The translations under genes and the position numbers were made by a program. Below the pieces are notes generated by a model that had not been told where the DNA came from, did no database searches, and was given only the letters and a program-made list of their open reading frames with translations. From Planctomycetaceae bacterium UBA4732 (GTDB taxonomy: Bacteria; Planctomycetota; Planctomycetia; Gemmatales; Gemmataceae), in NCBI GenBank assembly GCA_002404095.1, contig DHJA01000289.1:1-11811 (forward strand): 11,811 bases of DNA. The letters run 5' to 3'. Positions within the stretch are counted from its first letter, which is position 1, and the number at the start of each line of letters is the position of its first letter. Of the stretch, positions 1-6,762 are shown one piece after another.

Positions 1-26
1 GCGGGGCCGGCCCGGGGAGGGGGTTG

Positions 27-46
27 CCCCCCCCCCCCCCCCCCCC
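27..46. repeat. C20 homopolymer in a G/C-only edge
   Basis: Twenty consecutive C lie within a flank made almost only of G and C, with G-runs on both sides. The run is 26 bases from the window edge and no gene covers it. It could be a real slippery or G-quadruplex-forming tract on the opposite strand. It could equally be a sequencing or assembly artefact at a contig end, and the sequence alone cannot decide. Confidence 0.8.
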
Positions 47-50
47 TTGG

Positions 51-65
51 GGTCGCGGCTAAACG
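51..65 (+). repeat. 15-bp repeat GGTCGCGGCTAAACG, copy 1
   Basis: This intergenic 15-mer is repeated exactly, in the same orientation, at 10346-10360 beside the IS4 transposase. Its last seven bases (GCTAAAC plus G) are partly duplicated again immediately downstream. TCGCGGCT also occurs in the palindrome before hisS. It may be half of a dispersed intergenic hairpin repeat or an element end. A chance match is unlikely but not excluded in GC-rich DNA. Confidence 0.45.
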
Positions 66-85
66 GCTAAACGAAAGCATGGCGA

Positions 86-114
86 TTGCGATGCCCGCTC
101 CGCGATGATAGAAT
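86..114 (+). promoter_or_regulatory. Predicted sigma-70 promoter for the M50 protease gene
   Basis: TTGCGA (86-91) and TAGAAT (109-114) are separated by 17 bp. TG at 106-107 gives an extended -10. Transcription would start near 120, about 40 bases before the predicted start codon. This is motif reading only. Confidence 0.5.
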
Positions 115-161
115 CCAAACGCCCGTGATGCAACGCTTTCCTCGGACGACGAGTGGCCGCA

Positions 162-1259
162 ATGCGCGATCCGATTTCCTGGTCGTTCCCGCTCGGACGG
201 ATGTTCGGCGTCACGGTCCGCATCCACATATTGTTTGTGATCTTCTTCGCGGGCAGCATTCTGCGCGTCGCCTTCGCTCCCGAAGACCCCACCCACGTCG
301 TGGCCAAGCTGCCCGACGGCGCCTGGATCGACATCCTCGTCATACTGATTCTGCTGTTCCTGTCGGTGTTGGCGCACGAGTTCGGCCACGTCTTCGGCGC
401 CCGCGCCGTCGGCGGCGATTGTCAGGAGATCCTGATGTGGCCGCTGGGCGGGTTGGCTTACGTGGAGGTGCCGCACACGCCGCGAGCCAACTTCATCAGC
501 ACGGCGGCCGGCCCGGCCGTCAATCTCTTCCTTTGCGTCTTATGTGCGCTCTTGCTCCTGGTGGTCCATAGTACGCCCCTTCAGCCGCATTGGTGGTGGT
601 CGAACGGCGCCTATATCGGCCGGATCAACGACGCCGGGCAAGTCGCGCTCTTTACCTGGAACAACGACGAGTTGAGAGTGAACTGGTACTCGCCGGCTAA
701 CATCCTATCTTGGACTTTTCGGGTTAATTATATCCTCTTCCTATTGAATATCGTCCTGGTCGGTTTTCCGATGGACTCCGGCCGGTTGCTTCAGTGCATC
801 CTATGGCCGCGCGTCGGCTATCGGCAGGCGACGTTGGCGGCCGTGTTCGCGGGCTTCGTCTGCTGCGTCGTGCTGGGCGTTTTCAGCATGTGGCAGAACG
901 AGATGATCGCTCTGGGCCTATGTCTTTTCATCTTTATCTCGTGCAAGAATCAGTGGATGATCCTTGAGACGGGGGGCGACGAAGCCCTGCTGGGCCAGTA
1001 CGATTTCTCGCAGGGCTACACGAGCCTGGAGCGCGACGAGCCGCCGGCGCCGCGCGTGCGTCGTCAAAGCTGGTGGCAACGCTGGCTGCAACAGCGGGCG
1101 GCAAGAAAGACGCAACGGGAAATGGAAAATCGCGAAGCGGATGAGCAGCGCATGGACCAGCTTTTGGACAAGATTCAGCGCGAGGGCAAAGGGGCGTTGA
1201 CCGACGAGGAACGCCGGTTTCTCAAGCGCGTCAGTGAGCGCTATCGCAATCGCAATTAG
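162..1259 (+). CDS. Site-2 protease family (M50) intramembrane zinc metalloprotease
   Basis: Predicted membrane-embedded zinc protease of 365 residues that would cut substrates inside or beside the membrane; the target is unknown. The zinc-binding HEFGH motif is at about residues 72-76 at the end of a hydrophobic helix. The second signature, FPMDSGR at about 202-208, supplies the third metal ligand (Asp205) and has Ser where the family usually has Gly. Several further hydrophobic segments follow (about 22-38, 122-137, 187-201, 224-262). After the membrane part comes an Arg-rich linker and a C-terminal stretch (about 329-361, LLDKI...G...LT.EE..FL..VS) resembling the small domain often fused to rhomboid proteases (DUF6576-like). 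A PDZ or CBS domain is not evident. Neither start has a strong ribosome site. I chose ATG 162; an in-frame GTG at 153 would add three residues. Family assignment is firm, substrate is not. Confidence 0.9.
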   Translation: MRDPISWSFPLGRMFGVTVRIHILFVIFFAGSILRVAFAPEDPTHVVAKLPDGAWIDILVILILLFLSVLAHEFGHVFGARAVGGDCQEILMWPLGGLAYVEVPHTPRANFISTAAGPAVNLFLCVLCALLLLVVHSTPLQPHWWWSNGAYIGRINDAGQVALFTWNNDELRVNWYSPANILSWTFRVNYILFLLNIVLVGFPMDSGRLLQCILWPRVGYRQATLAAVFAGFVCCVVLGVFSMWQNEMIALGLCLFIFISCKNQWMILETGGDEALLGQYDFSQGYTSLERDEPPAPRVRRQSWWQRWLQQRAARKTQREMENREADEQRMDQLLDKIQREGKGALTDEERRFLKRVSERYRNRN

Positions 1260-1273
1260 AAAATGATTTCTGA

Positions 1274-1334
1274 ACCAGCCGCGAGCGCGAGCGAGCGGGT
1301 TTGACGAATCCGCTCGCTCGCGCTCGCGGCTGGT
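1274..1334. repeat. Perfect 25-bp inverted repeat (hairpin)
   Basis: Arms 1274-1298 and 1310-1334 are exact reverse complements around an 11-base loop (GTTTGACGAAT). The arms are rich in GCGAGC repeats. The element fills the gap between the protease stop and hisS and has no T-run after it, so it is not a classical intrinsic terminator. It could attenuate or separate transcription, stabilise RNA ends, or be a REP-like dispersed element. Confidence 0.85.
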
Positions 1335-1348
1335 AGGGACGATAGAAA

Positions 1349-2680
1349 ATGGCCGATTTGATTGAGCCGCGCACGCTGAAGGGCTTCCGCGACTATCCGC
1401 CGGAGCTGATGATTCCGCGCGAAGCGTTGTTGGAAAAGACGCGCGCGGTCTACCGCTCCTACGGCTACGCACCCATTGATACGCCCGCGTTGGAGTACGC
1501 GGAAATCCTCCTCGGCAAGATGAGCGCCGAGGCGGAGATTCAACGGCAACTCTATCGCTTCACGGACAACGGCGGCCGCGACGTGGCCCTGCGCTTCGAC
1601 CTGACGGTGCCGTTCGCCCGCTTCGCCGCGCAGCACATTGGTAAACTGGGAACGCCGTTCAAGCGCTATCACGTCGGCCCCGTGTGGCGCGGCGAGACGC
1701 CGCAGGCCGGCCGTTTCCGCGAGTTCTGGCAGTGCGACTTCGACACGATTGGCACGGAGTCCAACGCCGCCGACGCGGAGGCCGCCCTCGTCATCTATGA
1801 CCTGATGCGAGCGCTCGGTTTCGAGCGCTTTACGGTTCGCATCAACAACCGGCTGGTACTCAACGGCCTGCTGGAAGAACTGGGGTTGGCGGATCGCGCT
1901 GCGGCCGTGTTATTGGCGCTGGACAAGCTGCCGAAAATCGGCCGAGACGCCGTGATCGCGGAGATGACGGAGAAAGCGGGCGCCAGCGCGGGGCAGGCGG
2001 AGCGTGTGTTGGCTCTGGCTGGCATGAAGGGGACGGATACCGAGATATTGGATCGTCTAACCAGCGAATTTGGCGGCAACGCGAAAGCGGCCGACGGCAT
2101 AAAGCGCCTACGCGAAGTGCTGGACGTGGCCCGCGTCTCCGGCATACCCGAAGAGCGGTTGCGGTTGGACCTGTCGATCGCGCGCGGTTTGGACTATTAC
2201 ACCGGCACGATCTACGAGACGTTTTTGCTCGACCTGCCAAAGATCGGCAGCGTCTGCTCCGGCGGTCGTTACGACAACCTCGCGGGGCTGTATACGAAGC
2301 AAAGGTTGCCCGGCGTCGGCGCGTCGCTGGGCCTAGACCGTCTGCTGGCGGCGATGGAGACGCTAAACCTGCTGCCGAAAACGGCGACGCCGGCGCCGGT
2401 GTTGGTGGTGCAGTTCAGCGCCGAACATCTTGGCGATTATCAGAAGATGGCCCGGCAACTGCGGGCGGAGGGAATCGGCGTCGAGGTGTATCCCGAGGCG
2501 AAGAAGGTGGGCCAGCAGTTCAAGTACGCGGAGCAACGAGGCTTCCGGGTTGCGCTGATCGCCGGGCCCGACGAGTTCGCGCAGGGCGTATGGAAAGTCA
2601 AGGATTTGGCAAAGCGCGAGGAAACGACTGCGGCGGCGGCGGAAGTGGCGAGCGCGGTGCGGAATCTGCTGGCGGTTTAG
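1349..2680 (+). CDS. hisS: Histidyl-tRNA synthetase
   Basis: Class II aminoacyl-tRNA synthetase that activates histidine with ATP and charges tRNA-His in the cytoplasm; essential for translation. The 443 residues match the usual bacterial length. The N-terminus has the family's LKGFRDYPP opening (about 10-18). Motif 2 spans about 104-132, with Arg114 in VWRGE and GRFREF at 121-126. The histidine-specific motifs are RGLDYYTGTIYE (279-290, including the catalytic Arg279) and SGGRYDNL (304-311). Motif 3 is GVGASLGLDR (322-331). The C-terminal anticodon-binding domain begins near 348. All key residues are present. The ATG lies 14 bases after the 25-bp palindrome and has only a weak purine-rich site (GGGA) upstream. 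The next gene starts 22 bases after the stop, which suggests co-transcription. Confidence 0.97.
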   Translation: MADLIEPRTLKGFRDYPPELMIPREALLEKTRAVYRSYGYAPIDTPALEYAEILLGKMSAEAEIQRQLYRFTDNGGRDVALRFDLTVPFARFAAQHIGKLGTPFKRYHVGPVWRGETPQAGRFREFWQCDFDTIGTESNAADAEAALVIYDLMRALGFERFTVRINNRLVLNGLLEELGLADRAAAVLLALDKLPKIGRDAVIAEMTEKAGASAGQAERVLALAGMKGTDTEILDRLTSEFGGNAKAADGIKRLREVLDVARVSGIPEERLRLDLSIARGLDYYTGTIYETFLLDLPKIGSVCSGGRYDNLAGLYTKQRLPGVGASLGLDRLLAAMETLNLLPKTATPAPVLVVQFSAEHLGDYQKMARQLRAEGIGVEVYPEAKKVGQQFKYAEQRGFRVALIAGPDEFAQGVWKVKDLAKREETTAAAAEVASAVRNLLAV

Positions 2681-2702
2681 CCGCAAAACGAGGATGGTTG
2701 CC

Positions 2703-3254
2703 ATGAGCAACGCCAAACCAATCTGGAGTCGGCCCAAGCGATTTCTCATTCTGGCCGGCGTCCTCGTCGTAGGATTCGCCACGACAGTAACAATCATGGT
2801 GTGCCGCCGCACTCCAATGCCGGAGACAACGCAGGAGACATGGCAACCCTCTGATGCAGACGCTTGGTGGTACGTGTCGCCCGATCTACCCTTCAACGGA
2901 TGGCAGGAATGGACCGAGACGCCGAAAATGGATGTCTTTGAGGTATCGAAGGAAGTCGAGGCGCAAGCCGTCGCTCGACTGGATGAAAGGCCTATTATCC
3001 AATTGAGCGTGGACGAATTCCGACTTTATACCGGCCAACCGTTTCCGGCACCTGAGAAGCAGCAACCGTATTTGGTGCGTAGTGTACTCTTCGAGAATAC
3101 GAATGGCGCAAGATCGTTTCTGATAAAAGGCTCTATTCTGTGGGCCAGATATGATTGCCTGGGTCGTCCGGGCAGGCGTAGAAAGTCGCCGGTTATCGTT
3201 CTGTTGCTAGAAAAGCCAAGGAACCTATTCGTTAGCGGAGGCTGGGCGCTCTGA
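2703..3254 (+). CDS. Hypothetical single-pass membrane protein
   Basis: I do not recognise a family for this 183-residue protein. It has a basic N-terminus (K5, R10, K12, R13), one hydrophobic segment at about 14-33, then CRR and a Pro/Thr-rich linker. The remaining ~140 residues are soluble, with a Trp-rich patch (about 47-70) and a basic C-terminal region (RPGRRRK near 155-161). The charges on both sides of the helix leave the orientation open; an uncleaved anchor seems likelier than a signal peptide. ATG 2703 is preferred over ATG 2694 because CGAGG at 2689-2693 sits 9 bases upstream, whereas it abuts 2694. It follows hisS by 22 bases. Its third codon positions look less GC-rich than those of its neighbours, consistent with a fast-evolving or recently acquired gene. 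No function is assigned. Confidence 0.75.
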   Translation: MSNAKPIWSRPKRFLILAGVLVVGFATTVTIMVCRRTPMPETTQETWQPSDADAWWYVSPDLPFNGWQEWTETPKMDVFEVSKEVEAQAVARLDERPIIQLSVDEFRLYTGQPFPAPEKQQPYLVRSVLFENTNGARSFLIKGSILWARYDCLGRPGRRRKSPVIVLLLEKPRNLFVSGGWAL

Positions 3255-3281
3255 TAAGATTCCAGCCATGTGAGGTGCGCA

Positions 3282-3836
3282 ATGGACCGCGGCAACCACT
3301 ACGAAGCAGCTTTCGAGGCCTACCTGCAATGGCATCGCCTCTGTTACGTCGCCGTGGACGAAACGCGGCGGGCGATCCTGGATGATATATCGATTAAAAG
3401 CCTCGATTTTATCGTCTTTGGCGCCGACGGCGCCCGGCTCGTCGTGGACGTGAAGGGCCGCCGTTTCCCGCTCGGCAAGCCCGAACGGCCCCGGCGCGTC
3501 TGGGAGTGTTGGTCCACGCGCGACGATGTGGACGGCCTGGAGCGCTGGGCCGAGTTGTCCGGCCCCGGCTACGTCGGCCTCTTGGTGTTCATGTACCACG
3601 TCCTGCCCAACGTGGAGCTGCCGGACGACGTGGAAGATCTCTGGACCTGGCGCGGCAAACGCTATCTCTTGCGGGCGGTGCCGTCGGCCGACTATCGACG
3701 CTTCATGCGCGTGCGCAGCCCCAAATGGGACACGGTGACGCTGCCGCATGCCGTTTTCCGCTCGCTGGTGCGGCCGTTGCACCACTTCACCCATTGTTCT
3801 TCCACTCCCGCCGAGGAGCGTTCGGTATATCCATGA
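3282..3836 (+). CDS. HYExAFE family protein, putative PD-(D/E)XK nuclease fold
   Basis: A 184-residue protein whose N-terminus carries the exact family signature HYEAAFE (residues 6-12). This family is known to me mainly from planctomycetes and has no established function. A pattern like the PD-(D/E)XK nuclease core follows: acidic residues in the first helix (Glu8, Glu12), Asp42 in SLDFIVFG, then a hydrophobic strand ending in DVKGR (Asp56, Lys58). A conserved-looking WECWSTRDD lies near 74-82. There is no signal peptide or membrane helix. The nuclease reading is my inference from motif spacing; the family call is stronger. ATG 3282 is preferred because GAGG at 3272-3275 lies 6 bases upstream; an in-frame GTG at 3270 is possible. 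The stop overlaps the next start as ATGA, implying translational coupling to the isomerase-like gene. Confidence 0.85.
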   Translation: MDRGNHYEAAFEAYLQWHRLCYVAVDETRRAILDDISIKSLDFIVFGADGARLVVDVKGRRFPLGKPERPRRVWECWSTRDDVDGLERWAELSGPGYVGLLVFMYHVLPNVELPDDVEDLWTWRGKRYLLRAVPSADYRRFMRVRSPKWDTVTLPHAVFRSLVRPLHHFTHCSSTPAEERSVYP

Positions 3837-4621
3837 ACCGCCTCAAGATTGCCGTTCGCCTGGAATCGCTGGGTCTGCCGTTGCGTCGCGCCCTCTTCGA
3901 GGCCGGCCGTATGGGCGTCGCCGGCATCCAGGTGGACGCGGCCGGCGACCTGGCGCCGAATCAGTTGTCGGAAACGGGCCGGCGCGAGTTTCGCCACATG
4001 CTGCGTGCCCACAACCTGGAGTTGACGGCTCTCGGTTGTCCGCTGCGCCGCGGCCTCGACGCCGCCGAGGACCAGCAGCCGCGCATTGAGCATGTCCGCA
4101 AAGTGCTGACGCTTAGCCATGACCTTGGGCCGCGCGTCGTGGTCGTCCAGGCCGGCCGCGTTCCCGGCGAAAACGAGGACGCGCGCGGCCGGCTGTTGAC
4201 CGAAGCGCTAACCACGTTGGCCGCGCACGGCGACCGCGTCGGCGCCATGCTGGCCTTGGAAACGGGGCTGGAATCCGGCGAGGCGTTGAATACTTATCTG
4301 TCCGGCTTCGATTCCGGTTCGCTGGCCGCCAACCTCGACCCCGCCAATCTCTTGATGAACGGCTTCGACCCCTACGCATCGGCCCGCGCCTTGGGGCGCC
4401 GCATCGTTTATGCCCACGCCAAGGACGCCCGCGGCGCCGTGACCAGCCGTGTGGCGCAGGAAGTGCCGCTGGGCCACGGCGACATCGACTGGATGCAATT
4501 CCTGGCGGTGCTGGAAGAGGTGGAGTATCACGGTTGGCTGGCCGTGGAACGTGAGAGCGGCGAGAACCGCGTCGCGGACGTGGCCAATGGCGTGGAGTTT
4601 TTGCGGCGGTTGACTGGTTGA
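3833..4621 (+). CDS. Sugar phosphate isomerase/epimerase (xylose isomerase-like TIM barrel)
   Basis: A 262-residue protein of the AP-endonuclease-2 / xylose isomerase-like superfamily (PF01261), single-domain cytosolic TIM barrels that usually use a divalent metal to isomerise or epimerise sugars. Visible family features are the strand-end LALETG (Glu143), NLDPANLL (Asp169), the YAHAKDA segment (His195, Lys197, Asp198), the LGHGDIDW turn (about 213-220) and the final strand AVERE (Glu239). These acidic and histidine residues are the likely metal ligands. The substrate cannot be told; many planctomycete members are of unknown specificity. The start overlaps the preceding stop as ATGA. AGGAG at 3814-3818 is 14 bases away, rather far, so coupling probably drives initiation. 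The frame is open further upstream, but that part overlaps the HYExAFE gene and is not coding. Confidence 0.88.
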   Translation: MNRLKIAVRLESLGLPLRRALFEAGRMGVAGIQVDAAGDLAPNQLSETGRREFRHMLRAHNLELTALGCPLRRGLDAAEDQQPRIEHVRKVLTLSHDLGPRVVVVQAGRVPGENEDARGRLLTEALTTLAAHGDRVGAMLALETGLESGEALNTYLSGFDSGSLAANLDPANLLMNGFDPYASARALGRRIVYAHAKDARGAVTSRVAQEVPLGHGDIDWMQFLAVLEEVEYHGWLAVERESGENRVADVANGVEFLRRLTG

Positions 4622-4626
4622 CAACC

Positions 4627-4666
4627 TATGAGACTTATGGGACTGATAGGACTAATGGGACTTATA
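4627..4666. repeat. Four 9-bp tandem repeats (consensus TATGGGACT)
   Basis: Successive 9-base units are TATGAGACT, TATGGGACT, GATAGGACT and AATGGGACT, followed by a partial TATA. They start five bases after the isomerase-like gene stops. Short arrays of this type occur between genes in some planctomycetes. The 9-bp period keeps frame if read through, but no gene here uses it. Confidence 0.8.
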
Positions 4667-4800
4667 AGAATCTGTTCCGAAAGGCGGCGGATCCTCGCGA
4701 GCCCGCAGCGCCAAGCAAGGGCGAGCAGGCAAGGGTTGCTCGCCCTTGCTTGGCGCTACGGGCTCGTGGACTTCGACAACCCATTCTGGAACCGACTTAT
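4664..4800. repeat. Long imperfect palindrome upstream of the propeller gene
   Basis: The core arms 4698-4727 and 4737-4766 match at 29 of 30 positions around a 9-base loop. The only mismatch is C4706 against A4758. Outer segments at 4664-4678 (ATAAGAATCTGTTCC) and 4788-4800 (GGAACCGACTTAT) are also roughly complementary, so the whole block resembles a small MITE-like or REP-like unit. It ends 14 bases before the next start codon, so its RNA hairpin would lie in the leader of the propeller gene. Confidence 0.8.
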
Positions 4801-4814
4801 GAAAAGGGCATAGC

Positions 4815-6080
4815 ATGAATCTTCGCATAAGCGGCCTGATCGCGGCCTTGTGCCTCAGCGCGACAATGCTCCAGGCGGAAGAATGGCCGGGCTGGCGTGG
4901 GCCGCGCGGCGACGGCACTTCCACCGAAACCGGCATTGCCGACGCCTGGGGCCCAAAGGAAAACGTCCGTTGGAAGACGCCCATCCCCGGCGTCGGCCAC
5001 TCGTCGCCGGTCGTCTGGGGCGATCGCGTTTTCCTCACCACCTGCGTCAATGAGGGCCAGCAACTCGGCGACCGCAAGCTGCTCTGTTTGGATCGCGTCA
5101 GCGGCGCCGTCGTCTGGGACAACGTCGTCGTCAAGGCCAAGCTCGAACACAAGCACAACCTCAATAGCTACGCCAGCGGCACGCCGGCCACCGACGGCAA
5201 GCACGTCTACGTCGCCTTTCTCGACCCGCCGAATATGGTCGTGGTCTGCTACGACTTCGACGGCAAAGAAATCTGGCGGAAGTCGCCGGGCAAACTTAAC
5301 TCCACCCACGGTTTTTGCACATCGCCGGTCCTTTATAAAGACTTTGTCATCCTCAACGGCGATCAGGACGACGCGGCCTACATCGTCGCGCTGGACAAGA
5401 TCAGCGGCGACGAAAGGTGGCGCGCCGACCGGCCCAACCGCACACGCTCCTATTGCACACCGATCCTCATTCACTCCGCCAAGCATCCCGAAATCACGCA
5501 GCTGGTCTTGAGCGGCAGCAAATGCGTAACGGGCTACAACGCCGACGACGGCAAGCTGCTCTGGATCGTGAACGGCCCGACGGAACAATACGTCGCCAGC
5601 CTCGTTTACCTCGACGACACTCTGTTTCTGACCTGCGGCTTTCCGGAGCGGCACCTCATGGGCATCGACCCCAACGGCGCCGGCGACATCACCCACACGC
5701 CGTTCGTCCGCTGGCACATCGGCAACGAAGACAACGGCGAGAAGGGCGCCGCCTATGTCCCGTCGCCAATCGCGTGCGACGATTGCTTCTTCGTCGTTTC
5801 CGATGTGGGCTATCTCGGCTGCATCGAGGCGCGAACGGGCAAGCGTTTGTGGATGCAAAAACTCGGCAGGCATCACAGCGCGTCGCCGGTGTTGATCGAC
5901 GGCAAGATGTACTTCCTGGACGACGACGGGACGATGTGGGTGCTGAAGGGCAGCCGTAACTTCGAGGTATTGCACAAGAACGCGCTGCACGAAGAGTGTT
6001 ACGCCTCGCCGGCCGTGTCGCACGGCGAACTGTTCATCCGCACGCTCAACAACTTGTACTGCATCAGTGCGACAAAGTAA
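4815..6080 (+). CDS. Secreted PQQ-like (BamB-like) beta-propeller repeat protein
   Basis: A 421-residue protein exported by the Sec system and predicted to form a PQQ-type beta-propeller outside the cytoplasm. Residues 1-21 are a typical signal peptide, with likely cleavage after LQA. The mature end has WPGWRGPRGDG, common in planctomycete members. Blade motifs of the form xxLDxxxGxxxW recur: LLCLDRVSGAVVW (about 89-101), VVCYDFDGKEIW (143-154), IVALDKISGDERW (190-202), VTGYNADDGKLLW (238-250) and LGCIEARTGKRLW (334-346), with a weaker one near 374-386. There is no dehydrogenase or kinase domain, so a binding or scaffold role is more likely than PQQ-dependent catalysis; BamB identity is not implied. 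AAGGG at 4804-4808, six bases before ATG, fixes the start. The leader holds a long palindrome. Confidence 0.9.
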   Translation: MNLRISGLIAALCLSATMLQAEEWPGWRGPRGDGTSTETGIADAWGPKENVRWKTPIPGVGHSSPVVWGDRVFLTTCVNEGQQLGDRKLLCLDRVSGAVVWDNVVVKAKLEHKHNLNSYASGTPATDGKHVYVAFLDPPNMVVVCYDFDGKEIWRKSPGKLNSTHGFCTSPVLYKDFVILNGDQDDAAYIVALDKISGDERWRADRPNRTRSYCTPILIHSAKHPEITQLVLSGSKCVTGYNADDGKLLWIVNGPTEQYVASLVYLDDTLFLTCGFPERHLMGIDPNGAGDITHTPFVRWHIGNEDNGEKGAAYVPSPIACDDCFFVVSDVGYLGCIEARTGKRLWMQKLGRHHSASPVLIDGKMYFLDDDGTMWVLKGSRNFEVLHKNALHEECYASPAVSHGELFIRTLNNLYCISATK

Positions 6081-6207
6081 AAAAACATCCTCACGAAAAA
6101 GCGCCGGGCGCCATGCTTTCGCGGGTTCTGTTCGTGACAGAGGAAGCGGCAAGATACGCGGATGTACGCCCTGGACGGAGCCAGACGGCCCTGCCCGGGG
6201 TCTTTCT
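6081..6207. other. Intergenic region after the propeller gene
   Basis: No gene or RNA is evident. An A-rich stretch follows the stop. A weak nested hairpin is possible at about 6093-6138 (CACGAA with TTCGTG outside, AAAGC with GCTTT inside, GCGCC-G-GGCGC at the centre). It lacks a T-run and could only loosely be called a terminator. Confidence 0.4.
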
Positions 6208-6239
6208 TTGCGTGCGGATCCGGTTACAACTGGTATAAT
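6208..6239 (+). promoter_or_regulatory. Predicted extended -10 promoter for hicB-hicA and the R-M gene
   Basis: TGGTATAAT (6231-6239) is a perfect extended -10 element (TGn plus consensus TATAAT). The best -35 candidate, TTGCGT at 6208-6213, is 20 bp away, which is long, but extended -10 promoters tolerate a poor -35. The start of transcription would be near 6246, about 35 bases before hicB. Confidence 0.6.
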
Positions 6240-6255
6240 CTCCCACTAGATTACC
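6232..6255. promoter_or_regulatory. Imperfect inverted repeat overlapping the -10, possible operator
   Basis: GGTATAATC (6232-6240) faces GATTACC (6249-6255): the arms pair except for one extra base, around an 8-base centre. An outer pair, GGATCCGG near 6217 and CCGATCC near 6254, adds partial symmetry. Position over the -10 suits an autorepressor site of a toxin-antitoxin operon. However, the short HicB here shows no obvious DNA-binding domain, so the assignment is tentative. Confidence 0.35.
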
Positions 6256-6280
6256 GATCCGGGTGGATAGGAGACGGCCG

Positions 6281-6526
6281 ATGCTCTACAAACTCCCGCT
6301 GGTGTTTTCGCCGCAACCGGAAGGCGGCTTCACTGTGACCTCGCCGGTGTTGCCGGAACTGGTCACGGAGGGAGACACGGTTGAGGAGGCGTTGGAGAAC
6401 GCCCGCGACGCCTTGTCCGCCGTGGTGGAGGCGTACCAACATTTGGGACGCTCGCTGCCGGCAAATCTGCAATTGGCCGATGCCAACGGTCCATTGTGGC
6501 TGGAAACCGTGGTATCGGCCCCATGA
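6281..6526 (+). CDS. hicB: HicB-like antitoxin, type II toxin-antitoxin system
   Basis: An 81-residue protein of the HicB antitoxin family, which binds and neutralises the HicA ribonuclease in the cytoplasm. It shows the degenerate RNase H-like half-fold: LPLVFSPQPEGGFTVTSP (about 5-22), then LPELVTEGDTVEEALENARDAL (about 25-46), the classic helix of this family. It ends at ETVVSAP with no ribbon-helix-helix or helix-turn-helix extension, so it is the short form and may not repress its own promoter. ATG 6281 is chosen because AGGAGA (6269-6274) lies six bases upstream; an in-frame GTG at 6263 would place that site inside the gene. The stop overlaps the hicA start as ATGA. The antitoxin gene comes first, the reverse of the common hicA-hicB order. 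Confidence 0.9.
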   Translation: MLYKLPLVFSPQPEGGFTVTSPVLPELVTEGDTVEEALENARDALSAVVEAYQHLGRSLPANLQLADANGPLWLETVVSAP

Positions 6527-6735
6527 CCTGCCGCGACGCCACACGGAAGCTGGCGGCGCTGGGATGCGTGGAAATCCCGCGCCGGCGCGGCACTTCCCAC
6601 CGCACCTTGCTCAATCCGAGGACGCAAGGGCTTACCTCCTTGCCAGACTGGGGAGGCCGCGACCTCAAGCTGGGTACGCTACGTTCGGCCCTGCGCCAGC
6701 TGGGCCTCGACTGGCGGACGTTTCAGAACGCTTAG
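6523..6735 (+). CDS. hicA: HicA-like mRNA interferase toxin
   Basis: A 70-residue protein of the HicA family, small double-stranded-RNA-binding-fold ribonucleases that cut mRNA and stop growth when not bound by HicB. The N-terminal helix (about 2-14) is followed by the RRRGTSHRTLLNP strand with the expected catalytic His26. The C-terminal signature is GGRDLKLGTLRSALRQLGL (about 46-64). The region before it reads PDW, where many HicA proteins have P-x-H; this variant occurs in a recognisable subgroup. ATG 6523 overlaps the hicB stop. An in-frame ATG at 6496 lies inside hicB and lacks a ribosome site, so translational coupling to hicB is the simpler reading. The next gene begins 27 bases after the stop. 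Confidence 0.9.
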   Translation: MTCRDATRKLAALGCVEIPRRRGTSHRTLLNPRTQGLTSLPDWGGRDLKLGTLRSALRQLGLDWRTFQNA

Positions 6736-6762
6736 GGCGCAGGCAAAAAAGGGACCTCACGC

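Noticed and set aside
3506..3832. Upstream extension of the isomerase-like gene in the same frame
   Set aside because: The extra residues overlap the HYExAFE gene, are Arg/Gly/Pro-rich without family similarity, and the TIM-barrel protein starts naturally at ATG 3833.
4627..4666. 9-bp repeats as a CRISPR array
   Set aside because: Units are directly adjacent, with no unique spacers, and far too short for CRISPR repeats.
4797..6152. 451-codon open frame on the minus strand
   Set aside because: It is antisense to the propeller gene, which has a signal peptide, blade motifs and a ribosome site. The antisense protein is of low-complexity Val/Ala/Arg/Asp character.
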